Source of the DNA: CAUZSN01 sp963582345
Lineage (GTDB): Bacteria; Planctomycetota; Planctomycetia; Planctomycetales; Planctomycetaceae
Assembly: GCA_963582345.1 (NCBI GenBank)
Contig: CAUZSN010000029.1
Location: 1-27,506, forward strand
Direction: 5' to 3'
Length of the DNA stretch: 27,506 nt
Position numbers and translations under genes: made by a program. The notes beneath the pieces were generated by a model. It saw only the letters and a list, made by a program, of their open reading frames with translations. It was not told where the DNA came from and made no database searches. Positions within the stretch are counted from its first letter, which is position 1. Each line of letters opens with the position of its first letter. Below are positions 8,759 through 17,762 of this stretch, one piece after another.

Positions 8759-10084
8759 ATGCCGTTTCAGGCACTTCGCTTTATTCATGCCTCGAACGCT
8801 TATGTCGATCACCAACTCGAACAACTGGGGGCGCTGTCCGAATGCCATCGAGCGATTGTCGAAGAAGCGACTTCGACAGCCTTCGAACACGTCGTATCGG
8901 CTTGTATCGAGCGGCAAGCCCATTTCCTGCTGCTTGCTGGAAATACGTTCGACAAAAGCGATCAAAGTCTGCGTGCTCACGCTGACCTGGTTAACGGTTT
9001 CATACGTCTGGATCAACATGGTATTCAGGTCTTTGTCGTGGCCGGAGAGACCGATCCGCTGACGGCCTGGAGGACATTGGATGATCTTCCACAAAATGTC
9101 ACATTGTTTTCTCCAGACAGCGATGAGCCGGTCGCGGTGCTGCGAGACGGAAATGTGATCGCATCGATCGCTGCGGCCGTCATCAGAGACGAAAAGGTTG
9201 GACACATTCAATCCATCACCAGATCCGGTGAGTTGTCGCGCAACGGTGCAGCTCGGACAATTCCCTTTTCGATTGGTTTGGCCACCATCGCATCTGAACG
9301 GATGGGGGTGACTGTGCCGGACGATGGGGACGAACACAATGAAAGCGAGCCAAGCGATCCTGGTCTTTCGGGCCAGGTGCGTGATGCATTAGCCAAATGT
9401 TCTGTCGATTATTTGGCCCTCAGAGGTCCGGAGAAGCGACAGACGATCACACTAAAAAAAAGAATCGCTCATAATCCGGGCGGCACACAGGGGCAAAATC
9501 CGCGTCAAACTGGACCACATGGTTGCACTTTGGTCGAAGTCGCAACGGATGGATCGGCCCTGTGTACCTTCATCCCGACAGCCCCGGTCCGTTGGAAACA
9601 ATCGGCTGTCCACGTCGGCGCGAAAATGAGTCAGGACGAACTCGCAGAAAGCATGCAAGCCGCTCACCAAAGATGCCGACCTGAACCAACGGAACAACTA
9701 TGGTTAATAAATTGGACAATCCGAGGCTCGGGACGACTGTTCGATTTGCTTCGAGACGAAAGTGTCCGATCCAAGATCGTCGCTTTGTATGAGCTGGATT
9801 CGCCACTACCGCCAGATCTGTCGCAGATGCATCATTTTCGTTTTGTCCCGCAAGTAAACCCCGCTGATTCTGATTTGGAAGGCAACGAGTTTGCGATTCA
9901 GTACTTCGAGCGACTAAATCTCGCTGAAAAAGCAACCCGCAAATCGTTGCAACAATGCCTGGAAGACGCGGGCTTGCCAGAAGGTCCCTGGTTGACTCGG
10001 CTGCGATCGCTGATTGACGAAGTGGATCACGAGGCGATTATCGCCCATGCTCGCCAAAACGGAATGACGTGGTTCACACCATGA
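8759..10084 (+). CDS. SbcD/YhaO-like metallophosphoesterase-fold protein lacking metal ligands
   Basis: 441 residues with the layout of the Mre11/SbcD/YhaO exonuclease subunit: RFIHASNAYVD (7-17), HFLLLAGNTFDKSDQ (55-69), VFVVAGETDP (91-100), DYLALRGPEKRQTI, and AHNPGGTQGQ followed by GPHGCTLVEV. In active members these carry DxH, GD, GNHD and GHxH. Here they read N-x-Y (13, 15), GN (61-62), GETD (96-99) and R-G-P-E, so nearly all metal-binding residues are replaced although the scaffold around them is kept. Start ATG 8759 has AAAGGA (8746-8751) seven bases upstream. The stop overlaps the next gene's ATG (ATGA), implying coupled translation. It is probably a structural partner of the ATPase rather than a nuclease. 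Planctomycete homologues may share part of this loss. Confidence 0.8.
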   Translation: MPFQALRFIHASNAYVDHQLEQLGALSECHRAIVEEATSTAFEHVVSACIERQAHFLLLAGNTFDKSDQSLRAHADLVNGFIRLDQHGIQVFVVAGETDPLTAWRTLDDLPQNVTLFSPDSDEPVAVLRDGNVIASIAAAVIRDEKVGHIQSITRSGELSRNGAARTIPFSIGLATIASERMGVTVPDDGDEHNESEPSDPGLSGQVRDALAKCSVDYLALRGPEKRQTITLKKRIAHNPGGTQGQNPRQTGPHGCTLVEVATDGSALCTFIPTAPVRWKQSAVHVGAKMSQDELAESMQAAHQRCRPEPTEQLWLINWTIRGSGRLFDLLRDESVRSKIVALYELDSPLPPDLSQMHHFRFVPQVNPADSDLEGNEFAIQYFERLNLAEKATRKSLQQCLEDAGLPEGPWLTRLRSLIDEVDHEAIIAHARQNGMTWFTP

Positions 10085-13000
10085 AAATCACCAAGATTCT
10101 TATTCGTCGTTTCGGCATCTGGCAAGACCTGCATGTGCCGTTAGCCCAGAACGGTCTGACCGTCTTTTACGGACCGAATGAAGCCGGCAAGACGACACTC
10201 CTGCAATTCCTTCGCGCCATTTTGTACGGTTTCAAATCACATGACGCCGCGGCGTCATGTCGATTCGGAGACCCCTTCGGCCGTCGACGGCATGGCAGCC
10301 GAATCGATTGGGAAGGTTCTTTGCAATTCAAACATCACCGACAAGTCTACGAAATTCGCCGGACGTTTCATGGTCAAGGCCGAGGTCTGTTGACAGTCAC
10401 CAATTCGACTGGTCAGACGCCGGCCGAAGAATTAGTAGGCGATCTGCTGAACGGAACCGAGGAAAAAGTCTTCGATAACATTTTCGCCATCGGCCTGCAC
10501 GAACTACAAGAGCTGGCGACACTGCAGAATGATAAAGTCGCCGAACATATTTACGCAGTTGCCCTAGGCCCAGACGGTCAACGCTTACTCGAAGTCTCAA
10601 CTGATATCGAAAACGAGGGTAATCGGCTGTTCGACCCACGGCAATGGGACTCCGAGCAGCAAGACCGTGGCAAACTATACAAGCTGTTTCACAAATTCGA
10701 TCAATTGTGTGCAGAAATCGAATCCGTCAATGGACTCATCAGGCAACATTCCGAATTGACCCACGAGCGTAATCACAATGAAATCATGATTACGGACTTG
10801 CAAGGCCGTCAAGCAGGTATCCAAGCACAGCTTCGCGGTCATCTTTTCATGGAACACATCTGGAGTCCCTGGAATCGCGTGCGGCTTTGTCAAACAGAAA
10901 TGGACAAATTGCCGATCGTCGCCGAGTTTCCAAAAAACGGTTTGGCTAGACTGGATGGAATCGAGATCGAGTTGTCGACGGCGGTCAACGGCCGCGACAC
11001 GCTGTTGGCCGAAGCAAGTCAGTTTCGGCGGGAAGCAGAACAGATAACGATCGATCCGGAAATTCAAAGGCATGCAGTCACTATGCGTAGTTTCGTTGAC
11101 CAATCCCATTGGCTACAACAAGTGCACGAGCGAATCGTCACATCCCAACGGGAGACGGACGAACTATGTCAACAAATGGACGATCAGTTCGAGTCATTAG
11201 GGCCGGAGTGGTCGGCCAGTCGGTTACAAGCGGTCGATACAACGCCAGCCGCTTACTTCCGCATGGTCAGCATGGCACGAAACTACCAATCTGTATTAGC
11301 TCGCCGGGAAAAACTGAGACGCCGCCAGCAGCGATTATCCAGAATCCGTCAGCAACGGTTAGCGGAGCTGAATGACCAACTACGCCAGTTTGGCGGCGTC
11401 ACCCTGGACGACGCATTGACCCAAACTCGACAAAAGCTGGTCGAGCTGGAGGAACTGGGCGCACTAAAACTTCGTGAATCCGAACTCGAACACCGCCGTG
11501 TCGGACTACTCAATCAATCGAAACGCTTGCAAGCTCGGTTGACGCTACCGAAGTGGGTTTACGCGGTATTGGGAATTTTCGCAGTCACTGGTGCGGTCCT
11601 GGCGGTCCTGGGCCTTGTATCAGGATTAACGACCAACGGAATTGCTGGCACGATTTACTCGCTGTTGGGCATCACTTGCGGTGGACTGACTTGGGCATTG
11701 AAAACGCATTTCGAGCGTGAGGTACAGGACAGCATTGAGCTGCTGCAAGACGAACTGCGTGAAAACGAAATTCGCCTGCGCGAGATCCGGACATCAATCG
11801 AACACGTCACGGCTCTGGAAACAATCACCGCCGACGGGTCGGTTCCGGTAAATGATGCCTTCCGATTGTCCGAGGCCGAACTAATCAAACATGTGACACA
11901 AAGGCTGATCGAATTGGAGCAATTGACGCAGCAGCAGCAGCAGATACACAATTTGCGCCGACGACTGAGCAACCTGCGCAGCCGGTTCCAAAGTATCCAA
12001 CGTAAAATCGCCACAACGCGGCAAAACTGGTGTGAATTGTTGACTCAGTCGGGATTTACGGAAACGATCCACGTCGATGAAGCCTTCGAAGTCTGGCAGA
12101 ATGTTGTGGAGGCAAATGAAATCCATCGATTATGGACGTCAGCCGACACAAAACTCCAGAACCTGCGGCAGACCTACGAAACTTACCGAAAGCGAATTGA
12201 AGAGTTAGGACACCGGATGCATCGGTGGGATTTGGATTATGAACACCCGCTCAATGTTTTGCTCGCCTGGGAAGAAGATCTGCAGCAGTATTCCACGCAA
12301 CGAAAAGATCGAAGATATTTGCGACGTGAACAAAAGGCCCGGCATGCCGAAGCCGAAAAATATCAGACCAACATCGATGAACTCAAGACACAACGCTCGG
12401 CACTATTGGTGCAGGGTGGAGCCGCCTCTCGCAAAGAGTTCGAACAACGAGCCGAATGGTACAAGCAACGACACGAGGAACAACAGCGCTTATATGATGC
12501 CAAGTCTGACCTCGAAATAGCTGCTCGAACCGAACCCGAACTTGCGGTTGTAGAAGAGGACCTGCTTGCTTACAACGCCGACAGCAATGCCGAATGCATC
12601 AGGACGCTAAAGCAGGAACGTGATGACCTGAAGCAAGACCTGCAACAAGCGTTCGAAAACCAAGGACGGATAAGGCAGGAACTGACCACACTGGAATCCG
12701 ACCGTCTTTCGACTCAATTGCGGTTTGAGCGAGAACAGGTCGCTGCCCAGATCAAACAGACGGTCGAGCGGTGGTTGACCTTCGAGTTGTCCTCGCGAGC
12801 CGTCGAACAAATCCGGGCCGACTTTGAACGGACTTGCCAACCCAAGACACTGGCAGCCGCTTCACACTATCTACAGCGTCTTAGTAATCAAAAGTACAGC
12901 ACTCTCTGGACGCCCTTGGGTAAACGCCGCCTTTGCATTGACGATGACCAGTCCAACACCCTATTGGTCGAACACCTGAGCGGTGGCACTCGCGAGCAGC

Positions 13001-13269
13001 TCTTTCTAGCAATCCGCCTGGCCCTGGTCCGCGAATTTACGCGCCGCGGCATCGAGCTGCCAATGGTACTAGATGACGTGATCGCCAACTTCGATCACCT
13101 TCGCTCAGAAGCAGCCGCCAATGAGTTGATTGATCTTGGTGAACAAGGCCAGCAAATCCTGTTCTTCACCTGCCACTTGCACCTGGCCCATCTTTTTGAG
13201 AGCAAAGGCTTCACTCCTATTTGGCTCACAGAGCAGGGCGATTCGCACCAAGAGCGCCGGGCAGGCTGA
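10081..13269 (+). CDS. SbcC/Rad50/YhaN-like coiled-coil ATPase with a membrane hairpin
   Basis: 1062 residues. An N-terminal ABC half carries Walker A GPNEAGKTT (31-39) and the YhaN-type AILYGF. Long coiled-coil arms run from about 180 to 490 and 545 to 920. The C-terminal half has signature LSGGTREQL (966-974), Walker B LPMVLDDVIANFD (993-1005) and the switch His1032 in FFTCH. Midway, where Rad50 and SbcC have the CxxC zinc hook, there are instead two hydrophobic segments (about 492-514 and 520-540) joined by a short loop, and no CxxC. The coil tip may therefore sit in or against the membrane. ATG 10081 overlaps the upstream stop. The pair resembles YhaO-YhaN. The role is probably DNA-end processing or repair, by family; tethering to the membrane is inferred. 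Confidence 0.88.
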   Translation: MKITKILIRRFGIWQDLHVPLAQNGLTVFYGPNEAGKTTLLQFLRAILYGFKSHDAAASCRFGDPFGRRRHGSRIDWEGSLQFKHHRQVYEIRRTFHGQGRGLLTVTNSTGQTPAEELVGDLLNGTEEKVFDNIFAIGLHELQELATLQNDKVAEHIYAVALGPDGQRLLEVSTDIENEGNRLFDPRQWDSEQQDRGKLYKLFHKFDQLCAEIESVNGLIRQHSELTHERNHNEIMITDLQGRQAGIQAQLRGHLFMEHIWSPWNRVRLCQTEMDKLPIVAEFPKNGLARLDGIEIELSTAVNGRDTLLAEASQFRREAEQITIDPEIQRHAVTMRSFVDQSHWLQQVHERIVTSQRETDELCQQMDDQFESLGPEWSASRLQAVDTTPAAYFRMVSMARNYQSVLARREKLRRRQQRLSRIRQQRLAELNDQLRQFGGVTLDDALTQTRQKLVELEELGALKLRESELEHRRVGLLNQSKRLQARLTLPKWVYAVLGIFAVTGAVLAVLGLVSGLTTNGIAGTIYSLLGITCGGLTWALKTHFEREVQDSIELLQDELRENEIRLREIRTSIEHVTALETITADGSVPVNDAFRLSEAELIKHVTQRLIELEQLTQQQQQIHNLRRRLSNLRSRFQSIQRKIATTRQNWCELLTQSGFTETIHVDEAFEVWQNVVEANEIHRLWTSADTKLQNLRQTYETYRKRIEELGHRMHRWDLDYEHPLNVLLAWEEDLQQYSTQRKDRRYLRREQKARHAEAEKYQTNIDELKTQRSALLVQGGAASRKEFEQRAEWYKQRHEEQQRLYDAKSDLEIAARTEPELAVVEEDLLAYNADSNAECIRTLKQERDDLKQDLQQAFENQGRIRQELTTLESDRLSTQLRFEREQVAAQIKQTVERWLTFELSSRAVEQIRADFERTCQPKTLAAASHYLQRLSNQKYSTLWTPLGKRRLCIDDDQSNTLLVEHLSGGTREQLFLAIRLALVREFTRRGIELPMVLDDVIANFDHLRSEAAANELIDLGEQGQQILFFTCHLHLAHLFESKGFTPIWLTEQGDSHQERRAG

Positions 13270-13327
13270 TCTCGACAACGACTCGGACCAGCCGGTGTGT
13301 AAAAAAATACGCTCTTGCCTTGGCCTG

Positions 13328-14170
13328 TTACAACCGCAAGTGGTTAATCGCCTCGGCCGGACTCATGATGTAGCTAATATAAAATGGACCGAACGATGCG
13401 TACTTGGCCGATGCAGTATCAAATCGCATCGTGTAAACGATCTCTTTGATGAATTCCGGCGCACGGCCCCATAACGTAACTCCCCATTCCCAGTCGTCGA
13501 ATCCGGTTGACGCTGTGATCAACTGTGTCACTCGGCCAGAAAATTTCATTCCCGACGTCGCGTGTTTGGCCATCAGAGTGGACCGAGTGCTAAACGGTTC
13601 CAGATACCAATTTGCCAACGGATGCCGATTCTTGCTCATCGGGTAAAAAGACGTTACCGGAAATGGGGGAATGTCCGGATAAAGACGTTGCTTATTCATT
13701 GCGGGCAGCCGACCTTCGTACGCCTTAATTTTGGCCGCATAGGCTAGGTCAGCGGAATCCATTCCATCCAGCCGCAACTTTTGTTTATATTGCTCGACCG
13801 TTGGGACGTATTCTGAAACTTCCGTAATTGACACGAATGAATACGATGGCTGCAATGCAGGACCCAGAGAGCAAGCTCGAATTGACTGTTGCATTGAATC
13901 AATCACTAGTGGGTCGGGATCCAAGATCATCAAACCCAAGTCGGCTCGATGCCCCGAGACAACAGACGTTTGAATCCGCTGCGGTGCAGCATCGCGGTCG
14001 GGATCCAAGATATGTGCCAGTTCTTCACACCCTTGGGTCCGTTCGCTTTCGTTTAAACCGCTCAATTCTTTTTGGTTCACGCGGTAGTACAAGTGCATAC
14101 AATGCCAACCGTCCGTCATTCGGATGGTCGGTGCCGCTCGCTCGATTTCACTCTTCGCAGGACGATCCAT
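13328..14170 (-). CDS. hemQ: Coproheme decarboxylase (HemQ/ChdC), chlorite dismutase family
   Basis: The enzyme decarboxylates coproheme III to heme b, the last step of the coproporphyrin-dependent heme pathway, in the cytosol. Key motifs are visible: SFYPMSKNR with the radical-forming Tyr176, NWYLEPF, LMAKHATSGMKFSGRV with proximal His203, and the very conserved DDWEWGVTLW followed by MRFDTASAKYASFGPFY. At 280 residues it is about 30 longer than the Bacillus type, with an insertion near 125-165 that is rich in Lys and Tyr. The absence of a secretion signal and the YPMSK motif favour HemQ over true chlorite dismutase. ATG 14170 is used. It converges with the ATPase gene and diverges from the GAF-HlyD gene; no other heme gene is present. 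Confidence 0.92.
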   Translation of the reverse strand: MDRPAKSEIERAAPTIRMTDGWHCMHLYYRVNQKELSGLNESERTQGCEELAHILDPDRDAAPQRIQTSVVSGHRADLGLMILDPDPLVIDSMQQSIRACSLGPALQPSYSFVSITEVSEYVPTVEQYKQKLRLDGMDSADLAYAAKIKAYEGRLPAMNKQRLYPDIPPFPVTSFYPMSKNRHPLANWYLEPFSTRSTLMAKHATSGMKFSGRVTQLITASTGFDDWEWGVTLWGRAPEFIKEIVYTMRFDTASAKYASFGPFYISYIMSPAEAINHLRL

Positions 14171-14310
14171 GACAGCCCGCCTTTTGATCTACTATGACAG
14201 AATTTTCGTCCAACAAACACATATTCTAAGATCGTTGGAGGGAAAACGGAAGCCGGAACGGCGAGTTGGCATTCAGAGTCAAACTCTGATCAGGTTTTGC
14301 ACAAGAGTCA

Positions 14311-14340
14311 TAGACCTTAGCCGTCTCGGTGGGATAGAAT
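14311..14340 (+). promoter_or_regulatory. Weak candidate promoter for the GAF-HlyD gene
   Basis: TAGACC (14311-14316, four of six matches to TTGACA), an 18-base spacer and TAGAAT (14335-14340, five of six matches to TATAAT) lie 54 bases before the start codon. A seven-base inverted repeat TCAGAGT/ACTCTGA with loop CAA lies just upstream at 14273-14289 and could be an operator, though repeats of this size occur by chance. Confidence 0.3.
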
Positions 14341-14394
14341 CCAGATATCATTGAAAAATCATCCCTGACGGCAACGTTCCAACTGGAAAGAATT

Positions 14395-16416
14395 ATGTCG
14401 AGGTCGGATAGTGTTGAGCAAGTCCGCAACCGCTTCATTCAATTGGCTCGCGAGATTGAAGAGTACTCGCAAGCCAATGTTCCAGAGCAGACATTCTTTA
14501 AAGAGTTTTTGAAACGAGTCATCAAAGCCGTTGGCGCACAGGCCGGAGCAGTCTGGTTACGAAACGGCAGAGATCAACTGGACTTGGTTTGCAATCAAGG
14601 ACTGCAGCAAACGGGTTTTTACGACGACCCAAAGGCCAGTACGTTGAATCAGCAGCTGTTGACCGATGTGATTTCGCATGGACAGGCGTGTACGTTTAGC
14701 CCTGATGATTCTCGCGGAGCAAAGCTGCCAACAAAGGATTTGATCTTACTGGCAGCCATAAAAAGTAACCAGAAGTGTATTGGGGTCGTTCAGATCTTTC
14801 AAAAAGCCGACACGCCGAAACAAGTTCGTCCTGAATTCTTGCAGTTCGTAGAACAGATGTGCAGATTTGCCGGACACTTTATGGATCGGCAGTCAACCGT
14901 GGCTCTGGCTTCCAAAGCCCCGAGTTTCGCCGAGCAATTCAAACGGTGTGTCCTAAAGCTACATCGCACACTGGATGTTTCAGACGTCGCCGCCACAGCC
15001 GCCAGCATTGGCCGCCAATTAACGGGCTGTGACCGTTTGAGTGTCACCGTGCAGTGGCGTCGCAAGTCGGTCATCAAGGCGATCAGCGACCAGCGTTCTG
15101 TTGACCATCGATCGAACTTAGTGCGAAACATGGCAGCTATGTCTTCCCGAGTGATCGCGATGCGAGAGCCACTAACGTACACCGGAGAATTGGATCATTT
15201 CCCGACACAGATTGAAGAGCCGCTGCGTGACTTCGTACAAGAGAGCGGCTCGAAGATGATCATGATCGTTCCTCTATTCAAAACCCATCCGCTAATCGAT
15301 CTGCGGGATGATTTGTCGCAGCTGCGGCGCAAAGAAAAAAAACGCACTCCGATTGGTGGTCTCATTATCGAACAGTTTTTCGAAAGCCGCCCGCAGCCGG
15401 AACTGATAGATAAGGTCAATTTATTGGCTGACCATACGGCGACCGCATTGTCAAACGCCCGATCTCACCAAGATCTGATTCTGATGCCGCTGTGGCGGTT
15501 TTGCGGACGATGTTTCACATGGATCGAGGGGCGCAATCAGTTGAAAGTCGCGGCGGTCCTGGCCGTCATCGCCGGTGTAATTCTGGCAATGATGTTTACA
15601 CCATACGAATATCGCATAGACGGCGAAGGCCGACTGATGCCGGTTATCCAACGCGACGTTTTTGCACCTTGGAACGGAAAAGTTGATGTCATCAAGGCGG
15701 AAAACAAAGATTTTGTGAACCAAGGCCAGGAGCTGCTGATACTGTCATATGACCCTTTGAATTCTGAGTTACTGGCGGCCCAAGTAGACCTAGATGGAAA
15801 ACGGAACTTGCTTTTTGCCCTGCAAGCAGAATTGGACGAGGCATTCCAGACGCCAGAAAATGAGGACGACATTCGCTTGCAGGGAAAAATCGAAGAAATC
15901 AGGATCGAAATTGAGGGTGCTCGCGAGGAAGTCAAAACTCTGAAGAAACGGGCATCGCGATTAACGGTTCTCGCCCCAATCAGTGGACGTATTGCAACGT
16001 TTCAGGTCGACCAACTATTGCAAGACCGGCCGGTGCGCCGTGGAGACATCCTGCTACAAATCATGGACACCAGCGGTGATTGGCATCTGGAATTGGAAGT
16101 CGAGGAGCGTCGATTGGGCCATCTCCTACGAGCTCAGGAGACGCTCGGGACAAAGCGGTTGCCGGTCGAGTTTGTTCTGTCCACCGCATCGGATATGATT
16201 TTCTGCGGGGAGCTGAAGAACATCGGTACTAGAACCGACGCGTCCAACCTGACCGGTAGTATTGTCGAAGTGCTTGTTGAAGTCGACACCAACAAATTGC
16301 CGAATTTACGGATCGGCGCCGAAGTTCAAGCAAAAATCAGTTGTGGCGAAAGAAGCCTGGGCTATGTCCTACTTGGCGATCTGATTGAGTTCTTCCAGAA
16401 GTACTTCTGGCTATGA
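14395..16416 (+). CDS. Tandem GAF domains fused to an HlyD-type membrane adaptor
   Basis: 673 residues. Two GAF-like regions lie before the membrane: about 30-165 (with AGAVWLRNG, and KCIGVVQIFQK as the last strand) and about 185-365 (with CDRLSVTVQW and IGGLIIEQFF). One transmembrane helix follows at about 383-402 (AAVLAVIAGVILAMMF). The rest is an HlyD/RND-type periplasmic adaptor: a first lipoyl half with VFAPWNGKVDVI (about 421-432), a helical hairpin (about 455-520), a second lipoyl half with LTVLAPISGRIATF (about 523-536), then a beta-barrel region. A cytosolic sensor thus appears joined to an export adaptor. ATG 14395 is preceded by a modest GGAAAGA. I recall related proteins beside other HlyD and M50 peptidase genes; here no transporter partner is adjacent. 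Ligand and cargo are unknown. Confidence 0.85.
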   Translation: MSRSDSVEQVRNRFIQLAREIEEYSQANVPEQTFFKEFLKRVIKAVGAQAGAVWLRNGRDQLDLVCNQGLQQTGFYDDPKASTLNQQLLTDVISHGQACTFSPDDSRGAKLPTKDLILLAAIKSNQKCIGVVQIFQKADTPKQVRPEFLQFVEQMCRFAGHFMDRQSTVALASKAPSFAEQFKRCVLKLHRTLDVSDVAATAASIGRQLTGCDRLSVTVQWRRKSVIKAISDQRSVDHRSNLVRNMAAMSSRVIAMREPLTYTGELDHFPTQIEEPLRDFVQESGSKMIMIVPLFKTHPLIDLRDDLSQLRRKEKKRTPIGGLIIEQFFESRPQPELIDKVNLLADHTATALSNARSHQDLILMPLWRFCGRCFTWIEGRNQLKVAAVLAVIAGVILAMMFTPYEYRIDGEGRLMPVIQRDVFAPWNGKVDVIKAENKDFVNQGQELLILSYDPLNSELLAAQVDLDGKRNLLFALQAELDEAFQTPENEDDIRLQGKIEEIRIEIEGAREEVKTLKKRASRLTVLAPISGRIATFQVDQLLQDRPVRRGDILLQIMDTSGDWHLELEVEERRLGHLLRAQETLGTKRLPVEFVLSTASDMIFCGELKNIGTRTDASNLTGSIVEVLVEVDTNKLPNLRIGAEVQAKISCGERSLGYVLLGDLIEFFQKYFWL

Positions 16417-16506
16417 AGCATCTGTCTACGGGACTGTGATGAGTAAATTGCCGGCCGTTTCAATCACTCGTCACTCATCAGTATGATCAATTGAAATGAG
16501 CCACCA

Positions 16507-17457
16507 TTGGTGTCCGCAACCTTGACGCAGGCTCGACACATAATACGTGCTTCCATTGCACTCGTGCTTTTCGTAGGCCCGTGGGCCTCGGCGGCCACTA
16601 CTGCTGACGTTGAATTTCCGATGGAATTGGTCAATTTCGAGCCGTATGCGAACAATCCCGTGTTCACCGCTCGCGGAAACGGACATTGGGATGTGCGTAT
16701 TCGCGAACGTGGTTGGATCCTTCGTGAAGGCAGCGCATACCACATGTGGTTTACCGGCTACGATGGCACCCAACAAGGATTGAAGAAACTCGGATACGCG
16801 ACATCGCTGGACGGTTTGAAATGGATGCGTCACGCGGACAATCCCATATGCAGCAACCACTGGGTCGAAGATGTGAACGTCGTCAAACAAGGTGACACGT
16901 ACTACATGTTCGCCGAAGGGCTCGGCGACCAGTCGCACCTACTTAGCTCGAAGGATCGTGTCCACTGGAAACGACAAGGTCAACTCGACGTCCGGAACGT
17001 CGACGGACGACCGATCGATCCCGGTCCTTATGGCACTCCAACGGCGTGGTACGAAGACATGACGTGGTATCTGTTTTACGAGCGTAGCGACTTGGGTGTC
17101 TGGTTGGCGACTTCGAAAAACATGATCGTTTGGACCAATCTGCAAGATGAACCGGTATTACGCCCCGGTCCTTCCAGCTGTGATAAAGATTTTGTCGCCC
17201 TAAATCAGATCATCAAATACAAGGGTCGTTATTACGCGTACTATCATGGAGCCGAACGCGGCAATACTCCGAGGCTTTGGACAACCAACGTAGCTACGTC
17301 GACCGATTTGCGTCATTGGAAAAAGTACCCTGCCAATCCACTGCAGCCGGCCAAGGAGAATAAATCCAGCGGCTTACTGGTACATGACGGTCAGCAATTT
17401 CGACTCTACACGATGCACGAGCAAGTGCATGTCCACTTTCCGGCCAGGATGCGTTAA
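16507..17457 (+). CDS. Secreted five-bladed beta-propeller, glycosidase-like (GH43/GH32 type)
   Basis: 316 residues. A signal peptide is evident: Arg14, a hydrophobic core SIALVLFVG, and a likely cleavage after ASA near residue 29. The mature part shows the repeated blade pattern of family 43/32/130-like enzymes: NNPVFTARG, AYHMWFTGYDG with LGYATSLDGLKW, DTYYMFAEG with LLSSKDRVHW, MTWYLFYERSD with LATSKNMIVW, and RYYAYYHGAE with ATSTDLRHW. Acidic residues at blade starts (WDVRI, EDVNV, KDFVAL) are possible catalytic groups, but I cannot assign them. Start is TTG 16507 or GTG 16510, with only AATGAG as an upstream signal. It is the next gene after the GAF-HlyD gene, 90 bases away. Likely role: extracellular or periplasmic carbohydrate processing. 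Confidence 0.72.
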   Translation: MVSATLTQARHIIRASIALVLFVGPWASAATTADVEFPMELVNFEPYANNPVFTARGNGHWDVRIRERGWILREGSAYHMWFTGYDGTQQGLKKLGYATSLDGLKWMRHADNPICSNHWVEDVNVVKQGDTYYMFAEGLGDQSHLLSSKDRVHWKRQGQLDVRNVDGRPIDPGPYGTPTAWYEDMTWYLFYERSDLGVWLATSKNMIVWTNLQDEPVLRPGPSSCDKDFVALNQIIKYKGRYYAYYHGAERGNTPRLWTTNVATSTDLRHWKKYPANPLQPAKENKSSGLLVHDGQQFRLYTMHEQVHVHFPARMR

Positions 17458-17762
17458 AATTGCGGCAGTGTATAAGAGTTGGGATCAACGATAGATATGG
17501 AGAGCACCTGCGGGTTAAGACAGAACCATACTCATTAGATGCGAATGGCCGTCCCTACGCTTTCGTCTAATAATTATGCGATTTTTTCCATCGATTGCCG
17601 CAGGTATTGGCCAGACGATTCGCACTAAGACCTTGGCAACGTGCGAAGTTGTCTTCAGTGTCAATGGCGATCAACCCCAGCCGACGACCAGGAGCCTCTT
17701 TTTTCTCGTGGATCAACACCAAAACTACAGATGTGTTTTATACATTGTTCACAGCAGGGGCC
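17458..17762. other. Intergenic region between convergent genes, no clear feature
   Basis: This stretch separates the beta-propeller gene from the end of dnaE. It has T runs (17580-17586 and 17698-17704), but no hairpin pairs with them to make a convincing terminator. No coding frame here looks real. Confidence 0.45.

Noticed and set aside
13328..14170. Chlorite dismutase for perchlorate respiration
   Set aside because: No signal peptide and the YPMSK and DDWEWGVTLW motifs fit HemQ; no respiratory chlorate genes are present.
16437..16480. TGATGAGT/ACTCATCA repeat after the GAF-HlyD gene as a terminator
   Set aside because: Eight pairs around a 28-base loop, not followed by a T run; too weak to call.
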